A stretch of DNA of 64,000 bases from the NCBI GenBank assembly GCA_041871065.1, contig CP168942.1, positions 2,078,501-2,142,500 of the forward strand, read 5' to 3'. The position numbers were made by a program, and so were the translations under genes. This DNA is from Weissella confusa (GTDB lineage Bacteria > Bacillota > Bacilli > Lactobacillales > Lactobacillaceae). Shown piece after piece: positions 18,218-25,257 of this stretch (the stretch's first letter is position 1; the number at the start of each line of letters is the position of its first letter). Under the pieces are notes generated by a model. The model did not search any database, was not told the origin of the DNA, and worked only from the letters and a program-made list of their open reading frames with translations.

Positions 18218-18239
18218 ATTATATTGAAACCGCTTACAA
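18218..18239 (-). promoter_or_regulatory. Trehalose operon -10 and CcpA (cre) site
   Basis: On the minus strand TTGTAAGCGGTTTCA (18225-18239) matches the cre consensus WTGNAANCGNWNNCW at every position. It is followed immediately by the -10 TATAAT (18218-18223). A CcpA-HPr complex bound there would block the promoter when glucose is present. No clear -35 is seen. Confidence 0.8.
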
Positions 18240-18290
18240 ATTACCTAAATCTTTCGACGGATTTTTTGCCGTTTTTAAAATCTCCTTAAC

Positions 18291-18313
18291 AAAGCCCGCC
18301 TAGGTTGGGCTTT
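18291..18313. terminator. Short hairpin upstream of the trehalose promoter
   Basis: AAAGCCC/GGGCTTT form a 7-bp stem with a T tail on the plus strand. It may insulate the trehalose promoter or end a plus-strand transcript. In the 347-nt gap 18176-18522 it is one of several hairpins. Confidence 0.45.
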
Positions 18314-18325
18314 TGGGCAAATTAA

Positions 18326-18366
18326 AAACCGAATTCAACCTGCCATGTGGCAAATGAATTCGGTTT
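18326..18366. repeat. Hairpin repeat, copy 1 (terminator-like)
   Basis: AAACCGAATTC and its complement enclose a small inner stem TGCCA-TG-TGGCA. A longer version of the same element (copy 2) lies at 18992-19039, so the two copies flank the DUF697 gene. On the minus strand it is followed by TTTTTAATTT. Confidence 0.75.
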
Positions 18367-18370
18367 GTTA

Positions 18371-18462
18371 TATACTGAAATCGTGGCGGAGCACCGCAAA
18401 GTCACACTTTATTGATGATAAAGATTAGACCACGGCTACCGGCGAAAGTTTCCGTGGTTTTT
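18371..18462 (+). ncRNA. Possible small structured RNA with mutually exclusive stems
   Basis: TATACT at 18371 could be a -10, placing the 5' end near 18383. The predicted RNA has stem CGTGG (18382-18386) with CCACG (18430-18434), enclosing hairpins CGG-AGCA-CCG and CTTTAT-TGATG-ATAAAG. A terminator stem CCACGG/CCGTGG (18430-18435 with 18452-18457) followed by five T uses the same CCACG strand. This is a riboswitch-like layout. No plus-strand gene follows, so it may act as a free small RNA. I recognise no known family, and the -35 is poor. Confidence 0.35.
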
Positions 18463-18470
18463 CACTGCAC

Positions 18471-18511
18471 AAACAGCCCTCGTATCGGCATTGCCGACGC
18501 GAGGGCTGTTT
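18471..18511. terminator. Terminator of the DUF697 gene, bidirectional
   Basis: A long stem (ACAGCCCTCG..CGAGGGCTGT with inner TCGGCA/TGCCGA) ends 11 nt past the DUF697 stop codon. T-rich stretches lie on both sides. Confidence 0.75.
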
Positions 18512-18522
18512 TCTGTTTATAT

Positions 18523-18948
18523 CTATTGTTTCTTCGGCAACTTGAATGTCTTCGCCGCCTTCATGATGATACCCGTGATATCACCCGGTGTAACCTTTTC
18601 ACCTGACTCTAGTTCATTCACAATGGCCCAGCCGATTGCTTCGGTCAATCCAACCGCGGTCGCCATTGAGATTGCTGCACCGGTTGTCGTCCCAATACCA
18701 GGGATAAACTTCAATGCATTCCCCACGACACCACGGCCGAATGATGTCGCGGCGACTGCCCAGACGGCACCGCGTACGGCACCTTCCATCACCTTTTGAT
18801 TATATGCCTTGAATAAAGACGTAATCATCGTGACTTGAATCGGTACAAGCAACGTCGCGTCCGTGAACGGAATTGGTGACAAGGCCACCGCACCGGCTGC
18901 GCCTGATGCTGAGTGAATAATGTTTTTTGCTTTTTCATTTGGTGTCAT
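18523..18948 (-). CDS. DUF697-family membrane-associated protein
   Basis: This 141-aa protein has hydrophobic stretches at about residues 14-45, 55-75 and 80-105. The pattern ASGAAGAVALSPIPFTDATLLVPIQVTMITSLFKAYN is that of DUF697, which in other bacteria is often fused to GTPase domains. Here no GTPase domain is present. It has a strong GGAGGTGG ribosome site and its own terminator, and stands alone between copies of a hairpin repeat. Its function is unknown. Confidence 0.7.
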   Translation of the reverse strand: MTPNEKAKNIIHSASGAAGAVALSPIPFTDATLLVPIQVTMITSLFKAYNQKVMEGAVRGAVWAVAATSFGRGVVGNALKFIPGIGTTTGAAISMATAVGLTEAIGWAIVNELESGEKVTPGDITGIIMKAAKTFKLPKKQ

Positions 18949-18991
18949 AATTCCACCTCCATACGGTTATTATACCTAATCACAATAAATT

Positions 18992-19039
18992 AAAAACCGA
19001 ATTCGACCTGCCAATCTGGCAAAGTCGAATTCGGTTTTT
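18992..19039 (-). terminator. Hairpin repeat copy 2, terminator of pepO
   Basis: AAAAACCGAATTCGAC and complement form a 16-bp stem around the inner stem TGCCA-ATC-TGGCA, 8 nt past the pepO stop codon. A T run follows on the minus strand. It is the same element as 18326-18366 but longer. Confidence 0.88.
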
Positions 19040-19047
19040 TCATATCA

Positions 19048-20940
19048 TTACCAGATCATCACGCGGTCTTCTGGTGCGCGGTACATCTTATCAGATGGTT
19101 GCACATCAAATGTCGTGTAGAAGTCATCGAAGTTAGAAACCGTCACGTTAACACGGAACTTAGCCGGTCCGTGGACGTCTGAGGCAGCCAACAATTGCAT
19201 GATTTCTGGGCGAGCCTTTTGACGCCAGATAGTTGCCCAGCTCTCGAAGAAGTCCTTCGCCGAGAAATCATCATCGCGCTTTGCGGCAGCCAAAGCAGCA
19301 GCCACACCACCCAAGTCAGCGACGTTTTCAGAAACCGTCAACTTACCATTAACCTTGGCACCGTATGAATCCAAGCCGTCGAACTCATCAACAACCTTTT
19401 GCGTACGCTCCTTGAAGGCTTCGTAGTCTTCTTCCGTCCACCAGTCGTTCAAGCTACCATTTTCATCGAATGACGCACCGTTCGTGTCAAAGGCGTGTGA
19501 AATTTCGTGCGCGATAACTGCACCAATACCACCGTAGTTCGCTGATGAAGATTGGTCCAAGCTGTAGAATGGCGCTTGCAAAATAGCCGCTGGGAATACA
19601 ATTTGGTTTTGTTGTGGATCGTAGTATGCATTCACCATGTGAGCCGGCATGTGCCACTCCCCACGGTCAACCGGTTGATTCCACTTTGACCATTGATAAG
19701 CCACCGCTTGGGCACGGAACTTTTCAGCCGTTTCAAACAAATCAGCCCCATCGTCCACAATCTTGTCCTTGTATCGGTCAGGCAACTTTTCTGGATAACC
19801 GATGTGTGGCACAATCGCATCCAACTTCACCACAGCCTTATCGCGCGTAGCTTGTTGTAGCCAGTCAGCTGATTGCAAACGTTGCTTGTAGACATCAATC
19901 ATCGTCGCAACCTTTTGCTCAACGTCTTGCTTAGCAGCTTCAGAGAACTTCTCACCGGCATACCACAAACCAAGCGCTTGCGTGTATGGCCCAGCAGCCA
20001 AGTAGTAGGCTGCCTTTTGCTTGTTCAACGCTTCGGGTGTTCCTGACAACGCACGGCCGTAAGCACCACCCAAGACACGAATCTCGTCTGATAGGTAGCT
20101 TGTAAAGGCGTTCGCGATACCAACAATCAACGTTGCTTGCAACAATGGCCAAGCTTCTTCAGAGAAGAATTGATCTGATGCAGCCCAGAAACGCTCTTCT
20201 GGCACAACAATCATATCTGGCGTCTGACCAGTCATCGCTTGTAGCACATCGTCCATTGGCAATTGCGTCAACGCCGTGAAGTCGGCCCACTTGTATGGGT
20301 GGTACAACTTAGCGTACTCAGCAGACTCTTCTTGGCTCAAGACAACCTTGGCAATACGGGCGTCATAGGCAATGTACTTATCCAACAAATCTTTGATTTC
20401 ATCAGCTGAGAAACCAAACTTTGGCAACAAGTCTTCTTGCGCAGCACGCCACTTTGCCAACAATTCCTTACCTTGTTCGTGATCTTCGGCATAGTACGTC
20501 GTATCTGGCAAAATCGTGCCCAACGCATCGGCCCACAAGACATTCGTACGCGCATCCTTGAAGTCAGGTGCAATGCCAACTGGGAAGGCATTTGGCAAAC
20601 CTTCCTTTTCCAACTCAACGATGTGGTTCTTAAAGTCCGCAAATGATTCAAACGCTTGGTAGCGCGCAATCAATGGCTTAACCGGCTCCGTGCCCAGCGC
20701 ATCACGAGTCTCCCAATCTGACGTCAAACGGTGGAACTTAATGAAGTTAGTCAAGATGTCGTCAGTTGGCGCATCCTTGCCTTCCATCCAAGCATCAGTC
20801 GTTTCCAACATCATCTCTTCAATTTCGTCAGCCAAATCGCTGAAGCCACCCGTACGTGACTTATCCGCAGGAATCACAGCTTGCGCTTCCCATTCCTCGT
20901 TGATTGCATCATAGAAATCATCTTGTACTCGTGTTGCCAT
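19048..20940 (-). CDS. pepO: M13-family zinc endopeptidase PepO
   Basis: This 630-aa neprilysin-like oligopeptidase has the zinc motif HEISHAFD, the third ligand in ENVADLGG, and the substrate-binding NAYYDP motif upstream. It has no signal peptide, so it is cytoplasmic. LAB PepO proteins cleave oligopeptides taken up from protein breakdown. Start MATRVQDD (20940) is preferred over two upstream in-frame codons because GAGG lies 8 nt before it. It stands alone with its own terminator. Confidence 0.95.
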   Translation of the reverse strand: MATRVQDDFYDAINEEWEAQAVIPADKSRTGGFSDLADEIEEMMLETTDAWMEGKDAPTDDILTNFIKFHRLTSDWETRDALGTEPVKPLIARYQAFESFADFKNHIVELEKEGLPNAFPVGIAPDFKDARTNVLWADALGTILPDTTYYAEDHEQGKELLAKWRAAQEDLLPKFGFSADEIKDLLDKYIAYDARIAKVVLSQEESAEYAKLYHPYKWADFTALTQLPMDDVLQAMTGQTPDMIVVPEERFWAASDQFFSEEAWPLLQATLIVGIANAFTSYLSDEIRVLGGAYGRALSGTPEALNKQKAAYYLAAGPYTQALGLWYAGEKFSEAAKQDVEQKVATMIDVYKQRLQSADWLQQATRDKAVVKLDAIVPHIGYPEKLPDRYKDKIVDDGADLFETAEKFRAQAVAYQWSKWNQPVDRGEWHMPAHMVNAYYDPQQNQIVFPAAILQAPFYSLDQSSSANYGGIGAVIAHEISHAFDTNGASFDENGSLNDWWTEEDYEAFKERTQKVVDEFDGLDSYGAKVNGKLTVSENVADLGGVAAALAAAKRDDDFSAKDFFESWATIWRQKARPEIMQLLAASDVHGPAKFRVNVTVSNFDDFYTTFDVQPSDKMYRAPEDRVMIW

Positions 20941-21016
20941 GTGCATTACCTCGTTCTTATTATTTCTCACTATTCTAACACTGAACCATGAAATAAGCCC
21001 GAAGGATATGCGGATG

Positions 21017-21235
21017 TTATCGTGCGAAATACATTTGAACGAGCACCGGGATGATTGTTATAACAATCATTTCAACCGCCAACATAATCCATATCTTTAT
21101 TAATAGCCTATCAATATGTTTGCTGATCATTTCGCCAATATTCTTTTTTAACTCAGCAAGTTCAGCATCCTTATTTAACCTGATTACCTCACGTTCCAAT
21201 CGCTCAAACTCCTGCTTCGTCACATATTGATCCAT
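21017..21235 (-). CDS. Small coiled-coil membrane protein, 72 aa
   Basis: Residues 1-38 form a charged helical, probably coiled-coil region (TKQEFERLEREVIRLNKDAE). Residues 46-68 form one membrane segment ending VLVQMYFAR. The layout resembles the phage XhlA/hemolysin-associated family, but no phage genes are nearby, so this is only a structural likeness. A GGGAGGTAACT ribosome site supports the start. It lies between the sortase terminator and pepO. The function is unknown. Confidence 0.55.
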   Translation of the reverse strand: MDQYVTKQEFERLEREVIRLNKDAELAELKKNIGEMISKHIDRLLIKIWIMLAVEMIVITIIPVLVQMYFAR

Positions 21236-21288
21236 AGTTACCTCCCGGAACAGTAAACACTGTCACATTTCTCCCCTAAACGACAAAA

Positions 21289-21312
21289 GGAGCACCGCAG
21301 CTGCGGTACTCC
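21289..21312 (-). terminator. Terminator of the pilus locus (after the sortase gene)
   Basis: GGAGTACCGCAG/CTGCGGTGCTCC form a 12-bp stem with almost no loop on the minus strand, followed by TTTTGTC, 48 nt past the sortase stop codon. Confidence 0.8.
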
Positions 21313-21359
21313 AATCAGTAATTTCAGAATAACATATCTAATTTTTAGTAGCAATGAAA

Positions 21360-22256
21360 CTACTTGCCAGCCAAGGCCATCTTGGCTTGCTTGATGCGGA
21401 TGATCTTACGAATCAAGACACCGATAATCGTGGCCACAACGACCATCAAACCAGCGAACCACAAGAACTCTGAACGTAACGTTCCTGATGGCAACGTATC
21501 ACCTGGTACTTGCTTACCAGTCACCAACAAACGGTGTGAGTTAACACCAACTGGCGTACAACTGACCAACGTCACCAAATTTTCCTTCGGGTTCAACTTA
21601 AAGGCATTTTGCATCTTGTCGGGCTTCATCACACGAATCTCGACAACCTTATACGTCATCGTCTTACTACCCAGTGCTTCGATGTAGAACTTGTCGCCCT
21701 TCTTCATCTTACCCAAGTCCGTGAACAACTTTGAGGTTGGCAAACCTGAGTGCGCCATGATGGCCGTGTGCAAGCCTTCCTTGTTGGCTTGTGGCAAAGA
21801 CGTACCTGGCACAATACCAGCACCCGTACGCAACACCTTTTCCTTCACGGAATTGTAGATTGGCAAACGCAGTCCACCGATTTCAGGAATCGACAAGACG
21901 CCCAATGGCTTACCAGCAATCTTCGTCAAAGAAGAGTTCTTTCCCGTCTCCAAATCCTTCTTTTGGTTCAGCTCAATCATCGCCTTCACCACATCCGGAT
22001 CCGTATTGCCATTTGTGCTTTGCGCCTTCTTCTTAATCTCTTCGTTACGCTTGTCAGCTTCAGCTTGCAACTTCGCCTTTTCATTGGCGTTCATTTGCGC
22101 AGCTGTTGAGCGATAGTTGTTAACAACACCTGATTGGTGAGTCGCTTCATACGCTTGCGTCACAATCGGGTATGAGAAGATGCTCAATCCCACAATAAAT
22201 AGAATCCAGGTAGACCAACTGGCCCCGGCCATAAACTTCTTTTTCTTCTTTGCCAT
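21360..22256 (-). CDS. srtC: Class C sortase, pilus-polymerising
   Basis: This 298-aa sortase has an N-terminal membrane segment (about residues 13-35), a coiled Lys/Gln-rich linker, the catalytic His near residue 169 (IMAHSGLP), Cys near 233 (TLVSCTPVG) and Arg near 242 (SHRLLVTG). A second membrane segment follows at 262-285. The C-terminal anchor and VNSHRL are class C features; these enzymes join pilins through isopeptide bonds. It is the last gene of the pilus cluster, 68 nt after the third pilin. No housekeeping sortase A is in this window. Confidence 0.93.
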   Translation of the reverse strand: MAKKKKKFMAGASWSTWILFIVGLSIFSYPIVTQAYEATHQSGVVNNYRSTAAQMNANEKAKLQAEADKRNEEIKKKAQSTNGNTDPDVVKAMIELNQKKDLETGKNSSLTKIAGKPLGVLSIPEIGGLRLPIYNSVKEKVLRTGAGIVPGTSLPQANKEGLHTAIMAHSGLPTSKLFTDLGKMKKGDKFYIEALGSKTMTYKVVEIRVMKPDKMQNAFKLNPKENLVTLVSCTPVGVNSHRLLVTGKQVPGDTLPSGTLRSEFLWFAGLMVVVATIIGVLIRKIIRIKQAKMALAGK

Positions 22257-22324
22257 TCTTTTCTCCCCCGAGTTAATAGCTAAATATGTACCCCGCCGAT
22301 CACCCGGCGAGCAAACTAATCAAA

Positions 22325-24904
22325 TTAGTCATTGTTTTGTGCACGACGCTTCTTAATCAAAGCAATCAAACCTGCTAATCCAAGCAACGTCAACAAACCA
22401 CCAAGGGCCGTTGCCGTGTATGGCAAGATTCCACCAGCGTGCGTTGGCGTATCATTGATTTGTGGCGTTACTGGTTGAGCTGGTTGCTCGCGGTAGTTAG
22501 CCACCGTGATATCATCAGCCGTTGCAGCACCGTTGATCTTACCCGATTGTGTGTTTGACAACGTGAAGTAGTGTGGCTCCGTCATCAACTTGTAGCCTGA
22601 TGGTGCTTCACGCTCAATCAATTGGTAATCACCGCCGGCCAAACCACAGTATTGCAAGTATCCGTCAGGACCTGAATAGTGAGTCGTAGCGTTGTCTTCA
22701 CGAACCGTCCACAAGATGTCTCCCATCGGATCAGATGCGTTTGAGTGCATTGAAGCCATCGGCTCACCAGTCTTCACATCTTCGTGCATGAAGTATACCC
22801 AGCGTGTCTTGCCGGCCTTCACATCATCACGCAGTTGTTGGACATCTTGTTCTGAGGCCGTACGCTTCATGTTAGGGAAACGCTTCGCCGTATACATTTC
22901 AGCGATGATTTCATCAATGTTATTTGATGTCACCTTAACACCCAAATCGAAGCCGGCGCCGGCCAAACCGTTGGTAATGTTACCATTGGCGTCAGTCTTG
23001 ACGTCGCCATCAGTCTTGATGATTTCCCATCCAGCCATGAACGTGTGCGTCTTATCGTCGTCTGATCCGCCGTCGTACTTCGTGTTGTAATCCAAATCAA
23101 TCTTGTTGACCAAGTGATCGGCTTGCAACGCCGTGTTACCAGCTGAGTTAATCTTCCAGCTCAAGTTCCATGAACCGTCATCAGCACCTTCGGCCAACAA
23201 CTTTTCGATCAAAGCGCCCATCGCTTGACGACCTGAAGCCGTCATATCCAACACGATTTCACCATTTTCAACTGGCTTCGTCCAGTCAACGACACGGGCT
23301 GGGTTAGCTGAATCACCTTGTCCAACGAATGTGTACGTACTCTCATGTCCGAACAAGTTGAATGCTGATGAATCAAAGCCATCGGCCAAGCCAGTTACCT
23401 TTGGTGCCGTTGCAGCATCGTAAGCAATCGTCTTACCGTTCAACGTTGAACCGTTTTGATCAGTCGTGAAGCCAAGACCTTGTCCCGTCACACCTTCGTC
23501 AATCAATGACTTGTCAGTTGCGTGGTTCACTGGGTACAAACCGTTGACCACTTGTGACAATGGCACTGACTTCTGCTCGCCATTTTGCGTGTACGTCAAT
23601 GCCAAATCCATTGACATCCAGTTCACTTGATATGGCATTTCATCAGTCAGCTTGTAGCTCGTGTAGTCGGCAATGTTCTTGTTCAATTCAGACGTGATAT
23701 CCCAAGTAAACTTTTGTCCACGAGCGATACCTTCCTTGTCATCACCAGTGCCCTTTTCATTGGCACCGAATGTTTGGTTATCAACCGTAATCGCCTTGTC
23801 GACTTGCAACTCATCGTAGTTGACCAACTTCGCAGCGTTCTCGCTATCTTGTTCAGCCGTTACGACCGTCACTTGTGGATCCGTCAAGTAACCCTTAGGG
23901 GCCATCAATTCGGCAATCACATATTGTTGTCCCTTTGAAATCGCGATACCCTTGTTCGCGTCAAAGACAACTTGTCCATTCTTATCAGTTGCTTCAATTG
24001 AGAATTGATCTGACGTCAAGCCCAATGCAGCAGCAACCAGTGCGTCAGCCTTCGTTGGTGTCTTTTCAATATCCTTAATCAATTGTGGCAACACTTCATT
24101 CAACTTGTCTTGTACTGAAGCTGGTGCAAGCAAAATTTGCGCACCGCCCAATACTTTCTTCGTTTCTGCATCAGTCTTCTTAATCGTTACGGAAGCCGTC
24201 TTGTATTGCTTTGTGTAAACGTGCAAAGGTGATTGTGTGTCATACCAGTAATCAGTCTTGGTTGCGTTTGACTTACCCACTGGCAAATCCAAGAAGATTG
24301 GCATCGCTTCATCTGTACCAGTGGCATCAGAGTCTTGCGTGATAACCCATTGTCCGTTTGGCAATGTTACCGTCGTTTCACCTTCGCCGTCAGTTGCCTT
24401 AGTTGTCTTAGTTGCCAAGCCAGCGTCCTTCACGGCCTTCACGAATTGATCGCGATCAACCACTTCGACGGTCTTGTCCAACACGTTCTTGTTACCCAAG
24501 TTAGTCGTTGCGACACCTGATGGTACATCAACAACCTTCAACAACTTTGACCAGTCAATGCCCTTAATCTTAGTCGTAGCAATCTTTGGAATACCGTCAG
24601 TTTGTGGGTATGTCACAACCCCAGCAGGCAGCTCGTAAGCCGTAAACGTTGCGCCAGTTGTCGTCTCCCAAGTCGTATCAGGATCGGCATCTTGCAACGT
24701 CTTCATATCCTTTTCTTCACCTGAACCCCACAACTCTGGTGCATTGCCTGGATCAGTATCACTCACATCTGTAATAGCGTGAATCACAACGCTTGTGTTC
24801 TTTGGCTCATTGTTGATGCCTGATTGTGCCAACGCATCCCCAGTCGTTAGCAAAATCGGTGCAATCAACGTCCCCATTAATAGTAATGAACGATGCTTTT
24901 TCAT
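22325..24904 (-). CDS. Pilin subunit 3, SpaA-like with LPYTA sorting motif
   Basis: This 859-aa secreted pilin has a signal peptide (residues 1-27, cut near ALAQ). A pilin-motif-like VYTKQYK lies near residue 240, followed by a CnaB domain with the E-box YVIAELMAPKGY. A middle isopeptide-type domain (YKLTDEMPYQVN) and a last CnaB domain with LIEREAPSGYK follow. The sorting signal ILPYTATALGG, a hydrophobic stretch and KKRRAQNND end the protein. It reads LPYTA, not LPxTG. The only cysteine lies in GYLQYCG. It has the smallest size of the three pilins and is adjacent to the sortase, so it could be the backbone; this is inference. Confidence 0.88.
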   Translation of the reverse strand: MKKHRSLLLMGTLIAPILLTTGDALAQSGINNEPKNTSVVIHAITDVSDTDPGNAPELWGSGEEKDMKTLQDADPDTTWETTTGATFTAYELPAGVVTYPQTDGIPKIATTKIKGIDWSKLLKVVDVPSGVATTNLGNKNVLDKTVEVVDRDQFVKAVKDAGLATKTTKATDGEGETTVTLPNGQWVITQDSDATGTDEAMPIFLDLPVGKSNATKTDYWYDTQSPLHVYTKQYKTASVTIKKTDAETKKVLGGAQILLAPASVQDKLNEVLPQLIKDIEKTPTKADALVAAALGLTSDQFSIEATDKNGQVVFDANKGIAISKGQQYVIAELMAPKGYLTDPQVTVVTAEQDSENAAKLVNYDELQVDKAITVDNQTFGANEKGTGDDKEGIARGQKFTWDITSELNKNIADYTSYKLTDEMPYQVNWMSMDLALTYTQNGEQKSVPLSQVVNGLYPVNHATDKSLIDEGVTGQGLGFTTDQNGSTLNGKTIAYDAATAPKVTGLADGFDSSAFNLFGHESTYTFVGQGDSANPARVVDWTKPVENGEIVLDMTASGRQAMGALIEKLLAEGADDGSWNLSWKINSAGNTALQADHLVNKIDLDYNTKYDGGSDDDKTHTFMAGWEIIKTDGDVKTDANGNITNGLAGAGFDLGVKVTSNNIDEIIAEMYTAKRFPNMKRTASEQDVQQLRDDVKAGKTRWVYFMHEDVKTGEPMASMHSNASDPMGDILWTVREDNATTHYSGPDGYLQYCGLAGGDYQLIEREAPSGYKLMTEPHYFTLSNTQSGKINGAATADDITVANYREQPAQPVTPQINDTPTHAGGILPYTATALGGLLTLLGLAGLIALIKKRRAQNND

Positions 24905-24941
24905 CCGCGTATCTCCTCAAAAATCATATCCTTATTTTTAG

Positions 24942-24963
24942 CTCATACTTGACCATGTATGAG
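24942..24963 (-). other. Hairpin in the leader of pilin 3
   Basis: CTCATAC/GTATGAG form a perfect 7-bp stem with an 8-nt loop, 38-59 nt upstream of the pilin 3 ATG and just 5' of its ribosome site. There is no T run, so it is not a terminator. It may affect translation or mRNA stability. Confidence 0.45.
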
Positions 24964-24988
24964 TTTTTCTTCACAGTAAAATTCTCAC

Positions 24989-25015
24989 AAAAAAAAAGGC
25001 GTTTCCGCCGTTTTT
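24989..25015 (-). terminator. Hairpin with oligo-T ahead of pilin 3
   Basis: On the minus strand AAAAAC-GGCG-GAAA-CGCC is followed by nine T. It ends about 85 nt before the pilin 3 start. The hairpins ahead of pilins 1 and 2 have the same placement, so it may be an attenuator inside the operon rather than a plain terminator. The gap 24905-25257 holds this, the next terminator and no gene. Confidence 0.75.
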
Positions 25016-25101
25016 GTGTTTCACTTTTCTATTTAATTTGTGCCTGAATTTTGTTATTCGTGGGCATTTTGTGAAGAGTGACATTTCAACACAGATAACC
25101 C

Positions 25102-25142
25102 AAAAACGGTAATCAAACCCCATTGGATTTGATCACCGTTTT
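25102..25142 (-). terminator. Terminator after pilin 2
   Basis: A 15-bp stem of AAAACGGTGATCAAA type (one G-U on the minus strand), followed by TTTTTG, lies about 115 nt past the pilin 2 stop codon. Confidence 0.8.
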
Positions 25143-25257
25143 CGTGTTTTTCAACATATCGTAAGAAAGATATCATCGCAAAGGCGGGATCAATCTCGTC
25201 TTTCTTATATGTCTTGTCACGTTTTCTGGAATGTATAACCTTATTCTAGCTTACAAA

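Noticed and set aside
18371..18462. Known cyclic-di-GMP (GEMM) riboswitch, suggested by GCAAAGTC and GGCTACCGG
   Set aside because: The order and spacing of the motifs do not fit the GEMM junction and no gene follows on that strand. Kept only as an unclassified structured RNA.
21017..21235. Phage holin-type XhlA protein as a prophage remnant
   Set aside because: Only size, coiled coil and one membrane segment match, and no other phage gene is within the window.
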